NCBI GenBank assembly: GCA_024346935.1
Contig: AP024878.1
Span: 2,170,001 to 2,234,000, forward strand
Length of the DNA: 64,000 nt
Direction: 5' to 3'
DNA from: Vibrio inusitatus
GTDB lineage: Bacteria > Pseudomonadota > Gammaproteobacteria > Enterobacterales > Vibrionaceae
The translations under genes were made by a program, and so were the position numbers. The notes beneath the pieces were generated by a model, which made no database searches, was not told the DNA's origin, and worked only from the letters and a program-made list of their open reading frames with translations. Shown piece after piece: positions 56,244 to 64,000 of this stretch (its first letter is position 1; every line of letters begins with the position of its first letter).

Positions 56244-56268
56244 CTTTTAAAGCTAATCTTTCACAAAT

Positions 56269-56298
56269 AAAAATGCCACACTGAGTGTGGCATTTTTT
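56269..56298. terminator. Bidirectional terminator between ampG and chrR
   Basis: An 11-bp perfect stem AAATGCCACAC/GTGTGGCATTT (56271-56281 with 56285-56295) has a 3-base loop, with T-runs on both strands. Confidence 0.87.
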
Positions 56299-56317
56299 GT
56301 ATTCAGAGTCGTCTTCC

Positions 56318-56986
56318 CTATGGGTACATCCCTCGCCCAAACATATTAAAGATTCGAGCCACCCCTTGAGTAAATACCATTGGCTCACTCAGGACAGTTA
56401 AACAGAGGCAATCTTGGCCTTCTTCAGTCCTAGGAGCATGTTTTGTGGAAGCATCAGCAACAGTAAAGTCTCCCGCACTATATTGTCCGTCTTCGTCACT
56501 AAAGCTGCCATGAAGTACTAATGTTGTCTCGACCCCTTTGTGAGTGTGTTGAGGAACTTGCACTCCTCCAGTGATGTACAGCAAGCTCACTCGCTCTTGC
56601 TCTCCAATATCAAGGTGAGCGGTGTACACTTTACCACCATAACTTTTCCAATCGCTCAGTCTAGTGCTTACGTTGTTGAGAGATTTTGGAAGGAAGAACT
56701 GTTTTCCATCTACTTCGATCTTCACCGCCGATTTTGGCTTAGCGATGGAACTCTGCTTATCTAAAGAAATGATGTCGTTAAACATAGCTTCCATCATTAT
56801 TTGGTCGAACTCTACCTCTACGTCTTGCTCCATTAAAGACTGGGAAGCTTGAGCTTCAAACTCTTCTATCTTGCTGTGACAGTGACTACAGGTCTCTACA
56901 TGAGCTGCGAGCGTCAGTCCATTACAAGCATCGATGGTTCCATCCGCATAGGCTTTCAACAATTCGTTACTTGGATGATGTTTCAT
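56318..56986 (-). CDS. chrR: ChrR-family anti-sigma factor
   Basis: 222-residue zinc-binding anti-sigma factor. The N-terminal domain has H29-x3-C33-x2-C36 for the zinc that holds the sigma factor inactive. The C-terminal cupin domain has H147, H149, E153 and H183. In Rhodobacter ChrR releases its sigma factor in response to singlet oxygen; the same signal here is inferred. It overlaps the sigma gene by 4 bases. Confidence 0.9.
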   Translation of the reverse strand: MKHHPSNELLKAYADGTIDACNGLTLAAHVETCSHCHSKIEEFEAQASQSLMEQDVEVEFDQIMMEAMFNDIISLDKQSSIAKPKSAVKIEVDGKQFFLPKSLNNVSTRLSDWKSYGGKVYTAHLDIGEQERVSLLYITGGVQVPQHTHKGVETTLVLHGSFSDEDGQYSAGDFTVADASTKHAPRTEEGQDCLCLTVLSEPMVFTQGVARIFNMFGRGMYP

Positions 56987-57570
56987 ACTTGATCCGCCCT
57001 TATTGTGATTTTTAACTTCTCTACTGCCAATCTCAGTCGCGATTTAACCGTTCCGAGAGGAATATCAAACTTGTCTGCCACCTCTTGGTGCGGTAACTCA
57101 TCAAGGTATATCGCTTTCACCACTTCTTTTTGCTTAACCGGAAGCGTATCTAAATAGCGAACGATCTCCTCTCGTAACATATTTCTCTCAGGTGAATACT
57201 GATCAACCAAGTCAGGTGGACAATAATCATCTGGCCAAATATCCTCTGAATGAACATGCAATTCTCGGCCTTTCTGTTTGCGAAGAAGATCAAAGCAGAG
57301 GTTTCGAGCTATGGTGTATATCCAAGTAGATAATGCACTCTTGGTTCCGTCAAACAGATGAGATTTTTGCCAAACTGCAGCCAGAGCGTCTTGCACCAGC
57401 TCCATTGCTACTTGCTCATTTCCCACGTGCTTGTAAGCAAACTGCTTTAAACGTGGAGAGAAGTGTTTGAACACTTTAGCAAAGGCTGCCTTGTCTCCCT
57501 GCTGTACCTTGACCATGCACTCGTTCCACTCTGCCCGAGTCGGGTTTGAGGCTTTGGCTAACGTTTCCAT
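56983..57570 (-). CDS. ECF sigma factor partnered with ChrR
   Basis: 195-residue sigma-70-family factor with regions 2 (V-A-M-E-L-V-Q-D-A-L-A-A-V-W and S-T-W-I-Y-T-I-A-R-N) and 4 (Q-E-V-A-D-K-F-D-I-P-L-G-T-V-K-S-R) and no region 3, as in the ECF11/RpoE group. Directly followed by its anti-sigma gene. A TGATC-N16-CGTA promoter-like sequence upstream of the operon suggests autoregulation. Confidence 0.92.
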   Translation of the reverse strand: METLAKASNPTRAEWNECMVKVQQGDKAAFAKVFKHFSPRLKQFAYKHVGNEQVAMELVQDALAAVWQKSHLFDGTKSALSTWIYTIARNLCFDLLRKQKGRELHVHSEDIWPDDYCPPDLVDQYSPERNMLREEIVRYLDTLPVKQKEVVKAIYLDELPHQEVADKFDIPLGTVKSRLRLAVEKLKITIRADQV

Positions 57571-57613
57571 GATTCACCTTTTGAGAGCTAGGGAGGACGA
57601 GCCTCCCTGTAGA

Positions 57614-58993
57614 TTATTCGGTGATGTCTGCAGCGAGTATGCCTCCATTGGTTGCAATCGCCTTGTACACCTTACCGTTTTCTAGTGCCACACCTTCCAG
57701 TTGTAGAACAGGGTCTTTACTACCTACCCCTGTTACTGTCACCACGTAGGTGCCTTCTGCTACATAAACGTTCTGTACTATGTCTGTATACGCAAACCCA
57801 GGTAGGGCTGGATCACTATTCGACAAATCTGTTGAATCTGTTAAGTATACGTCAACAGTTGCAGCTGCGGGTAAAGATGCCCCGTGCAGCACACTTAAGG
57901 TTGCACTGGTTGCCACTGGACGACGGTTGTCTTCTATAACAAGCGCATCAATATTCGCTAAGTCATTGATGGCATAAACGCTATAGTCTTTACCTCTCTC
58001 AAACTCTACCCCTTGCGCGTCAATCTGCAATGTTGTTGGGTCATCGAATGCGAAAACGCCTAAGTCGTAGGCTTTGGCCACCAAATCTAGGTAATCTGAT
58101 ACCACAGTAAATACCACATCGTTCAACGCAACCGCACCATCCACAGAAACATCAACATCTGGGGCATCGGCAGATAGGTGACCGACACGCACCTGAGCAA
58201 TTTCGTTAGCATCATGGATAATCGACGAACCGCTTCCGTCCATTACAAGTAGCTTCACAGGTGCTGCTGGCATGTCTGCGTCTGACGTATTGTTTACGTT
58301 GGGAATGGCAGCAATAGTCAGCTCCGCACCCGCTGGCAATGGAACTGTGCCTGAATCAAATGCTACCGTATCTGTGCCAGCTAATGCTAAGCGGACTCGA
58401 TAATCTGCCGCGGGCACACTAACCACTCCGGTCGAAGCCTTGTATGAGAGCGTCGCTAAAGGCGCGGCTGGATTGATATCGTCATTAGGGCCGGTTACAT
58501 GAACGTCAACCTCAGGTATGCCCGGCGAAGCATGCACTACTTGGACGTCAACATTACTTGTGTCGCCATCGCCTGCAGCATCGCGAGTGATAATGAGCGG
58601 TTCAACAGCAAATTCTGAACTTGGGTCTGCATTCCCTATGACCATTACCGTATATGAAAGGCTTGAATCTAAATTGAGTACGGTATTCGGAATTACAGTT
58701 GCGACTTCTCCTCCCGGAAGTTGTACGTCGACTTGAACAGAATTCTCGCCCTCATCAAGCGCTATGTAACCAGAGGCAGTGGCGTAGTTCACACCAGATA
58801 ACGTTTGACTGTTATAGGTCGAGCTAGTGGTCGACGAGTCACCATTGATAGTGACATTGGCCAATGGCGCATCAGATGAAGCGTGTACAGCCTGAACTCG
58901 CGTTTGAGCTGCGTTATCATCATCGTCGTCGTCACAACCGACAAGTATCAGAGCCGAGGCTGCTAGCACGGCAGAAAGGGTTTTATTTGACAT
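57614..58993 (-). CDS. DUF4397 repeat lipoprotein
   Basis: 459 residues with a lipobox L-V-G-C (Cys near residue 20) followed by a long aspartate run, then a tandem of DUF4397-type beta domains, each containing R-V-x-H-x-S-x-D-A-P or V-V-H-A-S-P-x-x-P-x-V-D-V. At least three repeats start near residues 33, 150 and 270. Probably a surface- or periplasm-facing lipoprotein. It is 43 bases upstream of the sigma gene on the same strand, so likely part of that stress operon. Confidence 0.82.
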   Translation of the reverse strand: MSNKTLSAVLAASALILVGCDDDDDDNAAQTRVQAVHASSDAPLANVTINGDSSTTSSTYNSQTLSGVNYATASGYIALDEGENSVQVDVQLPGGEVATVIPNTVLNLDSSLSYTVMVIGNADPSSEFAVEPLIITRDAAGDGDTSNVDVQVVHASPGIPEVDVHVTGPNDDINPAAPLATLSYKASTGVVSVPAADYRVRLALAGTDTVAFDSGTVPLPAGAELTIAAIPNVNNTSDADMPAAPVKLLVMDGSGSSIIHDANEIAQVRVGHLSADAPDVDVSVDGAVALNDVVFTVVSDYLDLVAKAYDLGVFAFDDPTTLQIDAQGVEFERGKDYSVYAINDLANIDALVIEDNRRPVATSATLSVLHGASLPAAATVDVYLTDSTDLSNSDPALPGFAYTDIVQNVYVAEGTYVVTVTGVGSKDPVLQLEGVALENGKVYKAIATNGGILAADITE

Positions 58994-59017
58994 GATTGTA
59001 TCTCCGTATCACAGTTA

Positions 59018-59587
59018 TTAGGTTTCTATGGCTTGACTAAGAAACCTCAACGCTTCATCACAATCCGCTTGGGAAATAAGGTGCTCGAATTGCTGTTGTT
59101 CTATCGGTAGCAGTTCTAACCATCTTTGACTTACCCACGTTGCATCGTCAAAGAAGCAGTGTGAGTAGAGGCTTTTGATTTCAGGAAACCGCTGATAAAC
59201 GCGTTGCAATTGGTCACTAATGAAAAGGTTGTCTCGAGAAAGTTCTCGGCTGTCCCAGTTGTTGAGGTTTTCAACCTCTCCACACCTTAAGCCATCAAAT
59301 TCACTCCAAACCTTTTTCACTCTGAAGCGACGAGTTCCTACTATGGTTACGCCAAGGAAACCGTCTGAAAGTTGCTCAAAATCAATAATTTCTGCAAGTG
59401 TGCCGACACGTGAGATGTTACTAGGAGAAGAAATACCCGGTTCGCTAATCAAACAAATACCAAAACCTTCTCCCGCTTTGCAACAGTCGCTGATCATACG
59501 CTTATAACGAGGTTCAAAGATTCTTAGGTTCATTTTCCCTTCAGGTAATACCACTGAACTTAGGGGAAACAGTTTGATGACAGACAT
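59018..59587 (-). CDS. LON substrate-binding domain protein
   Basis: 189 residues matching the N-terminal LON domain alone (L-F-P-L-S-S-V-V-L-P-E-G, L-R-I-F-E-P-R-Y-K-R-M, G-F-G-I-C-L-I, G-T-L-A-E-I-I-D-F, G-x-R-R-F-R-V). No AAA ATPase or protease follows. It is 24 bases upstream of the DUF4397 gene and is probably the first gene of the sigma/ChrR operon. Substrate unknown. Confidence 0.85.
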   Translation of the reverse strand: MSVIKLFPLSSVVLPEGKMNLRIFEPRYKRMISDCCKAGEGFGICLISEPGISSPSNISRVGTLAEIIDFEQLSDGFLGVTIVGTRRFRVKKVWSEFDGLRCGEVENLNNWDSRELSRDNLFISDQLQRVYQRFPEIKSLYSHCFFDDATWVSQRWLELLPIEQQQFEHLISQADCDEALRFLSQAIET

Positions 59588-59620
59588 AAGCTACTCTTCT
59601 TTATTAATCTCCAAAACTGT

Positions 59621-59645
59621 TACGCAAACTAAAATAGATAGATCA
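59621..59645 (-). promoter_or_regulatory. Putative ECF-sigma promoter of the LON-DUF4397-sigma-chrR operon
   Basis: On the minus strand TGATC (59645-59641) and CGTA (59624-59621) are 16 bases apart, resembling the TGATC...CGTA elements recognised by ChrR-partnered sigma factors. It lies 34 bases before the LON gene start. Confidence 0.45.
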
Positions 59646-59728
59646 GAAATCCCGCCATATTTTGTTACCCAAAAAGTTCCCTAGAATTTGTTCGTTTGAT
59701 CGACCTTTAACCACCCTATTTTTAAAAA

Positions 59729-59744
59729 TGTGATCTATATCACC
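59729..59744. promoter_or_regulatory. CRP-like site upstream of ompK
   Basis: TGTGA-TCTATA-TCACC matches the CRP consensus TGTGA-N6-TCACA at all but one base. It lies 135 bases before the ompK start. Tsx-family channels are classic CRP/CytR targets, so the position makes sense. Confidence 0.65.
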
Positions 59745-59878
59745 GATCTGAATTGAACTTTTACATTTTGATGCTTCCATTTGCGTGCCAGATCTCTATT
59801 ATTCGCCTCACGGAAACGGTTGCTATGGAATGGCAAGTTCATTTTTTTCGCAAAACATTTTTTAGAGTACCCATTATT

Positions 59879-60682
59879 ATGCGTAAATCACTTTTAACTC
59901 TTGGCCTACTAGCGGCTACATCAGCACCAGTAATCGCTGCTGACTACACAGACGGTGACATCCACAAGAACGACTACAAGTGGATGCAATTTAACCTAAT
60001 GGGTGCTTTTGACGAAAAGCCTGGCAACTCTAGCCACGACTATCTAGAAATGGAATTCGGCGGCCGCTCTGGTATCTTCGATCTTTACGGCTACATCGAC
60101 GTGTTCAACCTACTGAGCAACCCAAGCTCTGACAAAGCAGACGCTAGCAGCAAAATCTTCATGAAGTTTGCTCCGCGTATGTCTCTTGATGCACTAACTA
60201 AGAAAGATCTTTCTTTCGGTCCTGTTCAAGAGCTATACATTGCATCTGAAATCACTTGGGACGGTGCTACGCAGAAAGTTGATGCGTTTGCTGTAAACCA
60301 ACAAAAAATTGGTCTTGGTTCTGACGTAATGGTTCCATGGCTTGGTAAAATTGGCCTAAACCTATACGGTACTTACGATTCAAACAAAAAAGACTGGAAC
60401 GGTTACCAAGTATCTACTAACTGGTTCAAACCTTTCTACTTCTTTGAAAATGGCTCATTCGTTTCTTACCAAGGTTACATTGACTACCAATTTGGCATGA
60501 AAGAAGAGTATTCTTCTGCTAGCAACGGTGGTGCAATGTTTAACGGCATTTACTGGCACTCAGATCGCTACGCTGTAGGTTACGGCCTTAAGCTATACAA
60601 AGACGTATATGGCATCAAAGATACTAACGACTTCGAATCTTCAGGCGTAAGCCACTACGTTGCAGTAACTTACAAGTTCTAA
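59879..60682 (+). CDS. ompK: Outer-membrane channel OmpK (Tsx family)
   Basis: 267-residue precursor with a signal peptide ending V-I-A-A (about residue 20) and a C-terminal phenylalanine (Y-K-F) typical of outer-membrane barrels. Beta strands alternate aromatic and polar residues throughout; D-G-D-I-H-K-N-D-Y-K-W-M-Q-F-N at the mature N-terminus is characteristic of OmpK. OmpK is the phage KVP40 receptor in vibrios. The start is ATG 59879; a long open extension upstream crosses the promoter region and lacks a ribosome site. Confidence 0.9.
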   Translation: MRKSLLTLGLLAATSAPVIAADYTDGDIHKNDYKWMQFNLMGAFDEKPGNSSHDYLEMEFGGRSGIFDLYGYIDVFNLLSNPSSDKADASSKIFMKFAPRMSLDALTKKDLSFGPVQELYIASEITWDGATQKVDAFAVNQQKIGLGSDVMVPWLGKIGLNLYGTYDSNKKDWNGYQVSTNWFKPFYFFENGSFVSYQGYIDYQFGMKEEYSSASNGGAMFNGIYWHSDRYAVGYGLKLYKDVYGIKDTNDFESSGVSHYVAVTYKF

Positions 60683-60699
60683 GTCGAACTCTAAGTTAG

Positions 60700-60727
60700 A
60701 AAAAAGGCGCTTTTAGCGCCTTTTTTG
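60700..60727 (+). terminator. Terminator of ompK
   Basis: An 11-bp stem (60700-60710 with 60716-60726) ends in a T-run, 17 bases after the stop codon. Confidence 0.85.
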
Positions 60728-60796
60728 ATCTTGTCGATTCGCGAATTGAACCTATTCCGAGTATCCTAGCCATGCATTAATACTCTGGAGTATGGT

Positions 60797-61687
60797 TTGA
60801 ATATTTGCATCCTTGGCGCCGGTGCCATTGGCTCACTGTGGGCCTGTTATCTTCACAACGCTGGCCACACTGTCTCTTTATGGACTCGCGGATCTGAAGC
60901 ATCAATCTCACTGTCATTAGACGAACGCCCACCACTTGTATTTCCCTGTAATCAAGAATCTCAATTGTCGGATACCGACGTATTGCTCGTGACCGTCAAA
61001 GCATGGCAGGTAGAAAGTGCGATTCACCCGATTATTTCGTTACTCAAACCCCATTGCTCTATTATATTTAGCCACAATGGAATGGGCGCTGTTGAGACTG
61101 TCTTGCCTCAAATTTCTGACCACCCCGTTTACTTTGCAACAACCACTCATGGCGCATTGCGAAAAGACAAAAACCAGATACAGCATACTGGTCAAGGGCA
61201 GACCATCATTGGCTCTCTCAACAACCTTGCTGATGATCAACTAGATAAATTAGTTGAAGCTTTTAATCTAGCGCTACCTCCTGTGCACTCAGACAGTAAC
61301 ATCGGGCAAGCATTATGGAATAAACTTGCCATCAACTGTTGCATCAATCCACTCACCACGCTCAAGGACTGCCGAAATGGTGAATTGGCGGCTAAGGATA
61401 CTCTAGAGACTATTGAGACTTTATGTATTGAGATAGCGATGGTGATAAACGCTGAGGGTTATACTTGTGACAAGAACAAACTATTTACTCGAACCAAACA
61501 GGTAATAGAGGCGACTAGCGCGAACTTTTCGTCCATGCATCAAGATATTCATCACAATCGTCCTACAGAAATCGACTATATTACTGGATACTTACTCCAG
61601 CGAGCACAGGCGCATAACATTGATACGCCTATGAACAAGAAGCTGTTTGATCAGATTAAACAAAAAGAGGCACTAAATGACCATTAA
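60797..61687 (+). CDS. panE: 2-dehydropantoate 2-reductase
   Basis: NADPH-dependent reduction of ketopantoate to pantoate for coenzyme A synthesis. 296 residues with the Rossmann motif G-A-G-A-I-G at residues 7-12 and the catalytic lysine in N-K-L-A-I-N-C near 176. The start is TTG: GGAG at 60787-60790 sits six bases before it, and the nearby ATG 60792 is out of frame. It overlaps the next gene by 11 bases, so the three genes panE-yajL-csdA form one operon. Confidence 0.88.
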   Translation: MNICILGAGAIGSLWACYLHNAGHTVSLWTRGSEASISLSLDERPPLVFPCNQESQLSDTDVLLVTVKAWQVESAIHPIISLLKPHCSIIFSHNGMGAVETVLPQISDHPVYFATTTHGALRKDKNQIQHTGQGQTIIGSLNNLADDQLDKLVEAFNLALPPVHSDSNIGQALWNKLAINCCINPLTTLKDCRNGELAAKDTLETIETLCIEIAMVINAEGYTCDKNKLFTRTKQVIEATSANFSSMHQDIHHNRPTEIDYITGYLLQRAQAHNIDTPMNKKLFDQIKQKEALNDH

Positions 61688-62282
61688 AGCCTTAGTACCT
61701 ATTGCCCCTGGCACGGAAGAAATGGAAGCGATCACCATTATTGATGTGCTTATTCGTGCCAATTATCAAGTGACTGTCGCCAGTGTTGACCCAGAAGGAA
61801 CACTGACGTTTAAAGGCTCAAGAGGTATTCCTCTCACTGCAGCAGTCAAGTTGGTCGATGTTGCCGATAAAGAATTTGATGTCATTGCTATGCCTGGCGG
61901 CGTTGGTGGTGCAGAAGTTTTTCAAAGCAGCATTCTACTGCTGGAAATGATAAAGCAGCAGCAATACGATGGCAGGCTCAATGCTGCAATATGTGCAACC
62001 CCAGCTCTTGTGCTTCAGCACCATAATTTATATCCCAACGCACTTATGACTTGCCATCCAAGCTTCAAATCGCATATCCCCGAACAAAACTGGCGCGAGA
62101 AACGAGTGACTTACGATCAAATTAATAAGCTACTGACTAGCCAAGGTCCAGCTACGGCTTTTGAGTTTGCTATAGAAATTATTATTCTGCTTTCTGGTAA
62201 AGCGTTCGCCTGGAGCGTAGCTCAGCCTATGGTTCCACTACCCAACCTTCATTATCACAAACTAGGAGCTAAAGGTGTTTGA
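61677..62282 (+). CDS. yajL: DJ-1/PfpI family protein YajL
   Basis: 201-residue DJ-1-type protein with the nucleophile C106 in A-I-C-A-T-P-A and E15, both in the family's active site. The YajL group has been linked to protection against oxidative protein damage and to chaperone or deglycase activity; the last is disputed. It overlaps panE and csdA. Confidence 0.88.
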   Translation: MTIKALVPIAPGTEEMEAITIIDVLIRANYQVTVASVDPEGTLTFKGSRGIPLTAAVKLVDVADKEFDVIAMPGGVGGAEVFQSSILLLEMIKQQQYDGRLNAAICATPALVLQHHNLYPNALMTCHPSFKSHIPEQNWREKRVTYDQINKLLTSQGPATAFEFAIEIIILLSGKAFAWSVAQPMVPLPNLHYHKLGAKGV

Positions 62283-63486
62283 TATTCATGCCATTCGGGC
62301 CCAATTTCCGGCCTTGCAGCAACAAATAAATCAACAGCCTTTGGTTTATCTTGATAGCGCAGCCACCACCCAAAAGCCCGCTAGAGTTATCAACACTATT
62401 AGTCAGTACTACTCTCAACACAATGCCAATGTGCACAGAGGAAGCCACAGTCTAACGGCTTCAGCGACCACTGCCTTTGAAGGTGCAAGGGACAACGTAC
62501 GCTCCTTTATCAACGCCTCCTCTAATAAGGAGATCGTGTGGACTCGTGGTGCAACCGAAGCCATTAACCTTATCGCACAGACTTATGCTCGAAGCAATTT
62601 GAAAGCCGGTGATGAAATACTCGTAAGTGAAATGGAACACCACGCAAATATCGTTCCATGGCAAATTGTTGCACAACAAACTGGCGCAACAGTCGTTAAG
62701 ATCCCTATGCTGGCGAACTGCACACTGGATCTAGATGCTTACCGTTCTCTACTAAGTGAGAAAACAAAGATCTTGGCTATTGGTCAGGTATCGAATGTCA
62801 CAGGTACTCGCCATCCCATCGAGGAAATGATCGCTCTCGCAAGGCAATTCAACACCATAGTAGTCGTCGATGGTGCCCAAGGCATCGTGCATGAAGCTAT
62901 CGATGTACAGGCTCTCGATTGTGATTTCTACGTGTTTTCTGGACATAAGCTATATGCGCCAACAGGTATCGGTGTGCTGTATGGAAAGTTAGCATTATTA
63001 AACGCTATGCCTCCATGGCATGGCGGCGGAAAGATGGTGCAAAAAGTGAGCTTTTCTGGCACTTCATTTAGTGATCTTCCGGGTAAATTTGAGGCGGGCA
63101 CGCCCAATGTAGCTGGAGCATTAGCGCTTTCTAGTGCTATAGATTGGCTCAAGGAGATTGATCATCAGAGCGCTGAAAAACATGTACAGGTACTGCAGAA
63201 CAAAGCCTATCAGGCTATGGGTAATATCGAAGATATAGATCTAGTGGGCTATCAACCTGGTGCGAGTGTTATCAGTTTTATCATGCCGGGCGTGCATCAT
63301 CAGGACATTGCTACTCTACTTGATCAACAAGGTATTGCGCTACGCGCTGGTCATCATTGCGCTCACCCATTAATGGATGCTTTAGGCATAAAAGGAACCG
63401 TGAGAGTCTCTTTTGGGGTGTACAACACAGAGCAAGAAGTGGATGCTTTTATTGCTGCTCTTATTAAGGCTGTAGATATGTTGTAA
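62275..63486 (+). CDS. csdA: Cysteine desulfurase CsdA (SufS-like)
   Basis: 403-residue PLP enzyme that removes sulfur from cysteine to give a persulfide for iron-sulfur or thiolation use. PLP lysine in V-F-S-G-H-K-L-Y-A-P (about residue 224) and catalytic cysteine in R-A-G-H-H-C-A-H-P (about residue 362). The start is GTG 62275 with AGGAG six bases upstream, inside the last codons of yajL. The likely partner csdE lies just downstream on the opposite strand. Confidence 0.92.
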   Translation: MFDIHAIRAQFPALQQQINQQPLVYLDSAATTQKPARVINTISQYYSQHNANVHRGSHSLTASATTAFEGARDNVRSFINASSNKEIVWTRGATEAINLIAQTYARSNLKAGDEILVSEMEHHANIVPWQIVAQQTGATVVKIPMLANCTLDLDAYRSLLSEKTKILAIGQVSNVTGTRHPIEEMIALARQFNTIVVVDGAQGIVHEAIDVQALDCDFYVFSGHKLYAPTGIGVLYGKLALLNAMPPWHGGGKMVQKVSFSGTSFSDLPGKFEAGTPNVAGALALSSAIDWLKEIDHQSAEKHVQVLQNKAYQAMGNIEDIDLVGYQPGASVISFIMPGVHHQDIATLLDQQGIALRAGHHCAHPLMDALGIKGTVRVSFGVYNTEQEVDAFIAALIKAVDML

Positions 63487-63498
63487 AAGAAAGTCGTA

Positions 63499-63529
63499 AG
63501 CTACAAGCTGTCAGCTTGAAGCTATTTTT
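63499..63529. terminator. Hairpin between csdA and csdE
   Basis: CAAGCTG-T-CAGCTTG (63504-63518), inside a wider imperfect AGCT/AGCT arm, ends in ATTTTTC. It lies between the two convergent genes; a single-base loop makes the exact fold uncertain. Confidence 0.5.
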
Positions 63530-63962
63530 CTACTAAAGTTTGTATTTGCTCGACAATCGCTTTAAGCCCATTACCACGTGATGGGCTTAAATGTTGTAGC
63601 AAGCCAAGGTTTTCAAAGTAACCTTCCACGTCAAAATGCTGGATTTGCGCGCTAGTTTTACCATTGAAAACCGCTAACACTAACGCAATCAACCCACGCA
63701 CAATACGCGCATCTGAATCCGCGCAAAACTGCCAAACGCCGTTATTCTGCTCTCCAATAAGCCATACCTGACTCTCGCAGCCTGCAACAAGTACTTGTTC
63801 TGCTTTTAGGGACTCAGGCATTGCCGGCAATTTCTTGCCCCACTGAATCACTTGACGATAGCGTTGTTCCCAGCCCTGACATTGTTGCATCTGCGCAAGA
63901 ATATCAGCCTCTGTAATTGAAGTGCCAAAAGGGTTCTCAGTAAAGTTTTCAGGATAGGTCAT
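63522..63962 (-). CDS. csdE: SufE-like sulfur acceptor CsdE
   Basis: 146-residue sulfur-transfer partner of CsdA. The acceptor cysteine is C62 in V-A-G-C-E-S-Q-V-W, within the SufE signature. Helical N-terminus and R-G-L-I-A-L-V-L-A-V-F-N-G-K-T block match the family. It converges on csdA. The 38 bases to the window end show no gene. Confidence 0.9.
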   Translation of the reverse strand: MTYPENFTENPFGTSITEADILAQMQQCQGWEQRYRQVIQWGKKLPAMPESLKAEQVLVAGCESQVWLIGEQNNGVWQFCADSDARIVRGLIALVLAVFNGKTSAQIQHFDVEGYFENLGLLQHLSPSRGNGLKAIVEQIQTLVEK

Positions 63963-64000
63963 TGCTATTTGGCCTTAGTTCGAGCTGTGTTTTTGAATCA

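Noticed and set aside
59753..59878. N-terminal extension of OmpK
   Set aside because: The open frame crosses the promoter region and has no signal peptide at its start. The ATG at 59879 begins a normal signal peptide.

Overview
The window looks like a chromosomal segment of a Vibrio or a very close relative. The evidence is the complete Na+-translocating NADH:quinone reductase operon (nqrABCDEF with apbE and nqrM), an OmpK/Tsx-family porin, and a run of gammaproteobacterial housekeeping genes (lipA, glyA, gmhB, metNIQ, trmO-proS, yaeP, bolA, rlmG, ampG, csdA/csdE). Most of the window is ordinary backbone. A region of about 26.4 kb (about 16,488-42,838) is clearly acquired.

Left backbone (1-16,487): the end of lipB, lipA, a small lipoprotein, a YgjP-type metalloprotease, glyA (PurR-like box), a YitT-family membrane protein, gmhB, metNIQ (tandem MetJ box), a candidate small RNA, an AbgT-family transporter, trmO, proS, yaeP and a DUF4250 gene, a 268-bp MITE-like element, a cold-shock gene, yggN, and the 3' part of dinB.

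Island (about 16,488-42,838): the host dinB gene (DNA polymerase IV) is split. Its 3' part (codons after the catalytic N-terminus) lies at 15,459-16,487. Its promoter, LexA box and first 22 codons lie 26 kb away at 42,839-42,908. The right end of the island holds a leftward operon of three tyrosine-recombinase-family genes (406, about 754 and 929 aa) plus a small TnpC-like coiled-coil protein, an arrangement reminiscent of Tn554-type elements. The left end holds an intact second dinB with its own LexA box, which would restore pol IV after the insertion destroyed the host copy. Both ends carry the motif TAACT-NNN-GAGTG in inverted orientation. The first recombinase gene starts 7 bases after the stop codon of the truncated host dinB reading frame, so the host SOS promoter now points into the recombinase operon. 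The cargo is defence-like. It comprises a type I restriction-modification operon (a degenerate extra M/S pair, hsdM, hsdS, an RloC/PrrC-like ATPase, hsdR), a winged-helix protein plus SF2 helicase pair divergent from an XRE regulator with twin palindromic operators, a truncated HigA-like gene, and several exported or small proteins of unknown role.

Right backbone (42,909-64,000): uraA, nqrM, apbE, nqrFEDCBA, bolA, rlmG, a yajG-like lipoprotein, a periplasmic cyclophilin, ampG, a LON-domain/DUF4397/ECF sigma/ChrR operon, ompK (CRP site), panE-yajL-csdA and the convergent csdE. Functional groups are the FMN-dependent Na+-NQR with its assembly factors, methionine uptake under MetJ, lipoate synthesis, and CsdA/CsdE sulfur transfer.

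All assignments come from reading the sequence and recalled family motifs. No database search was run.
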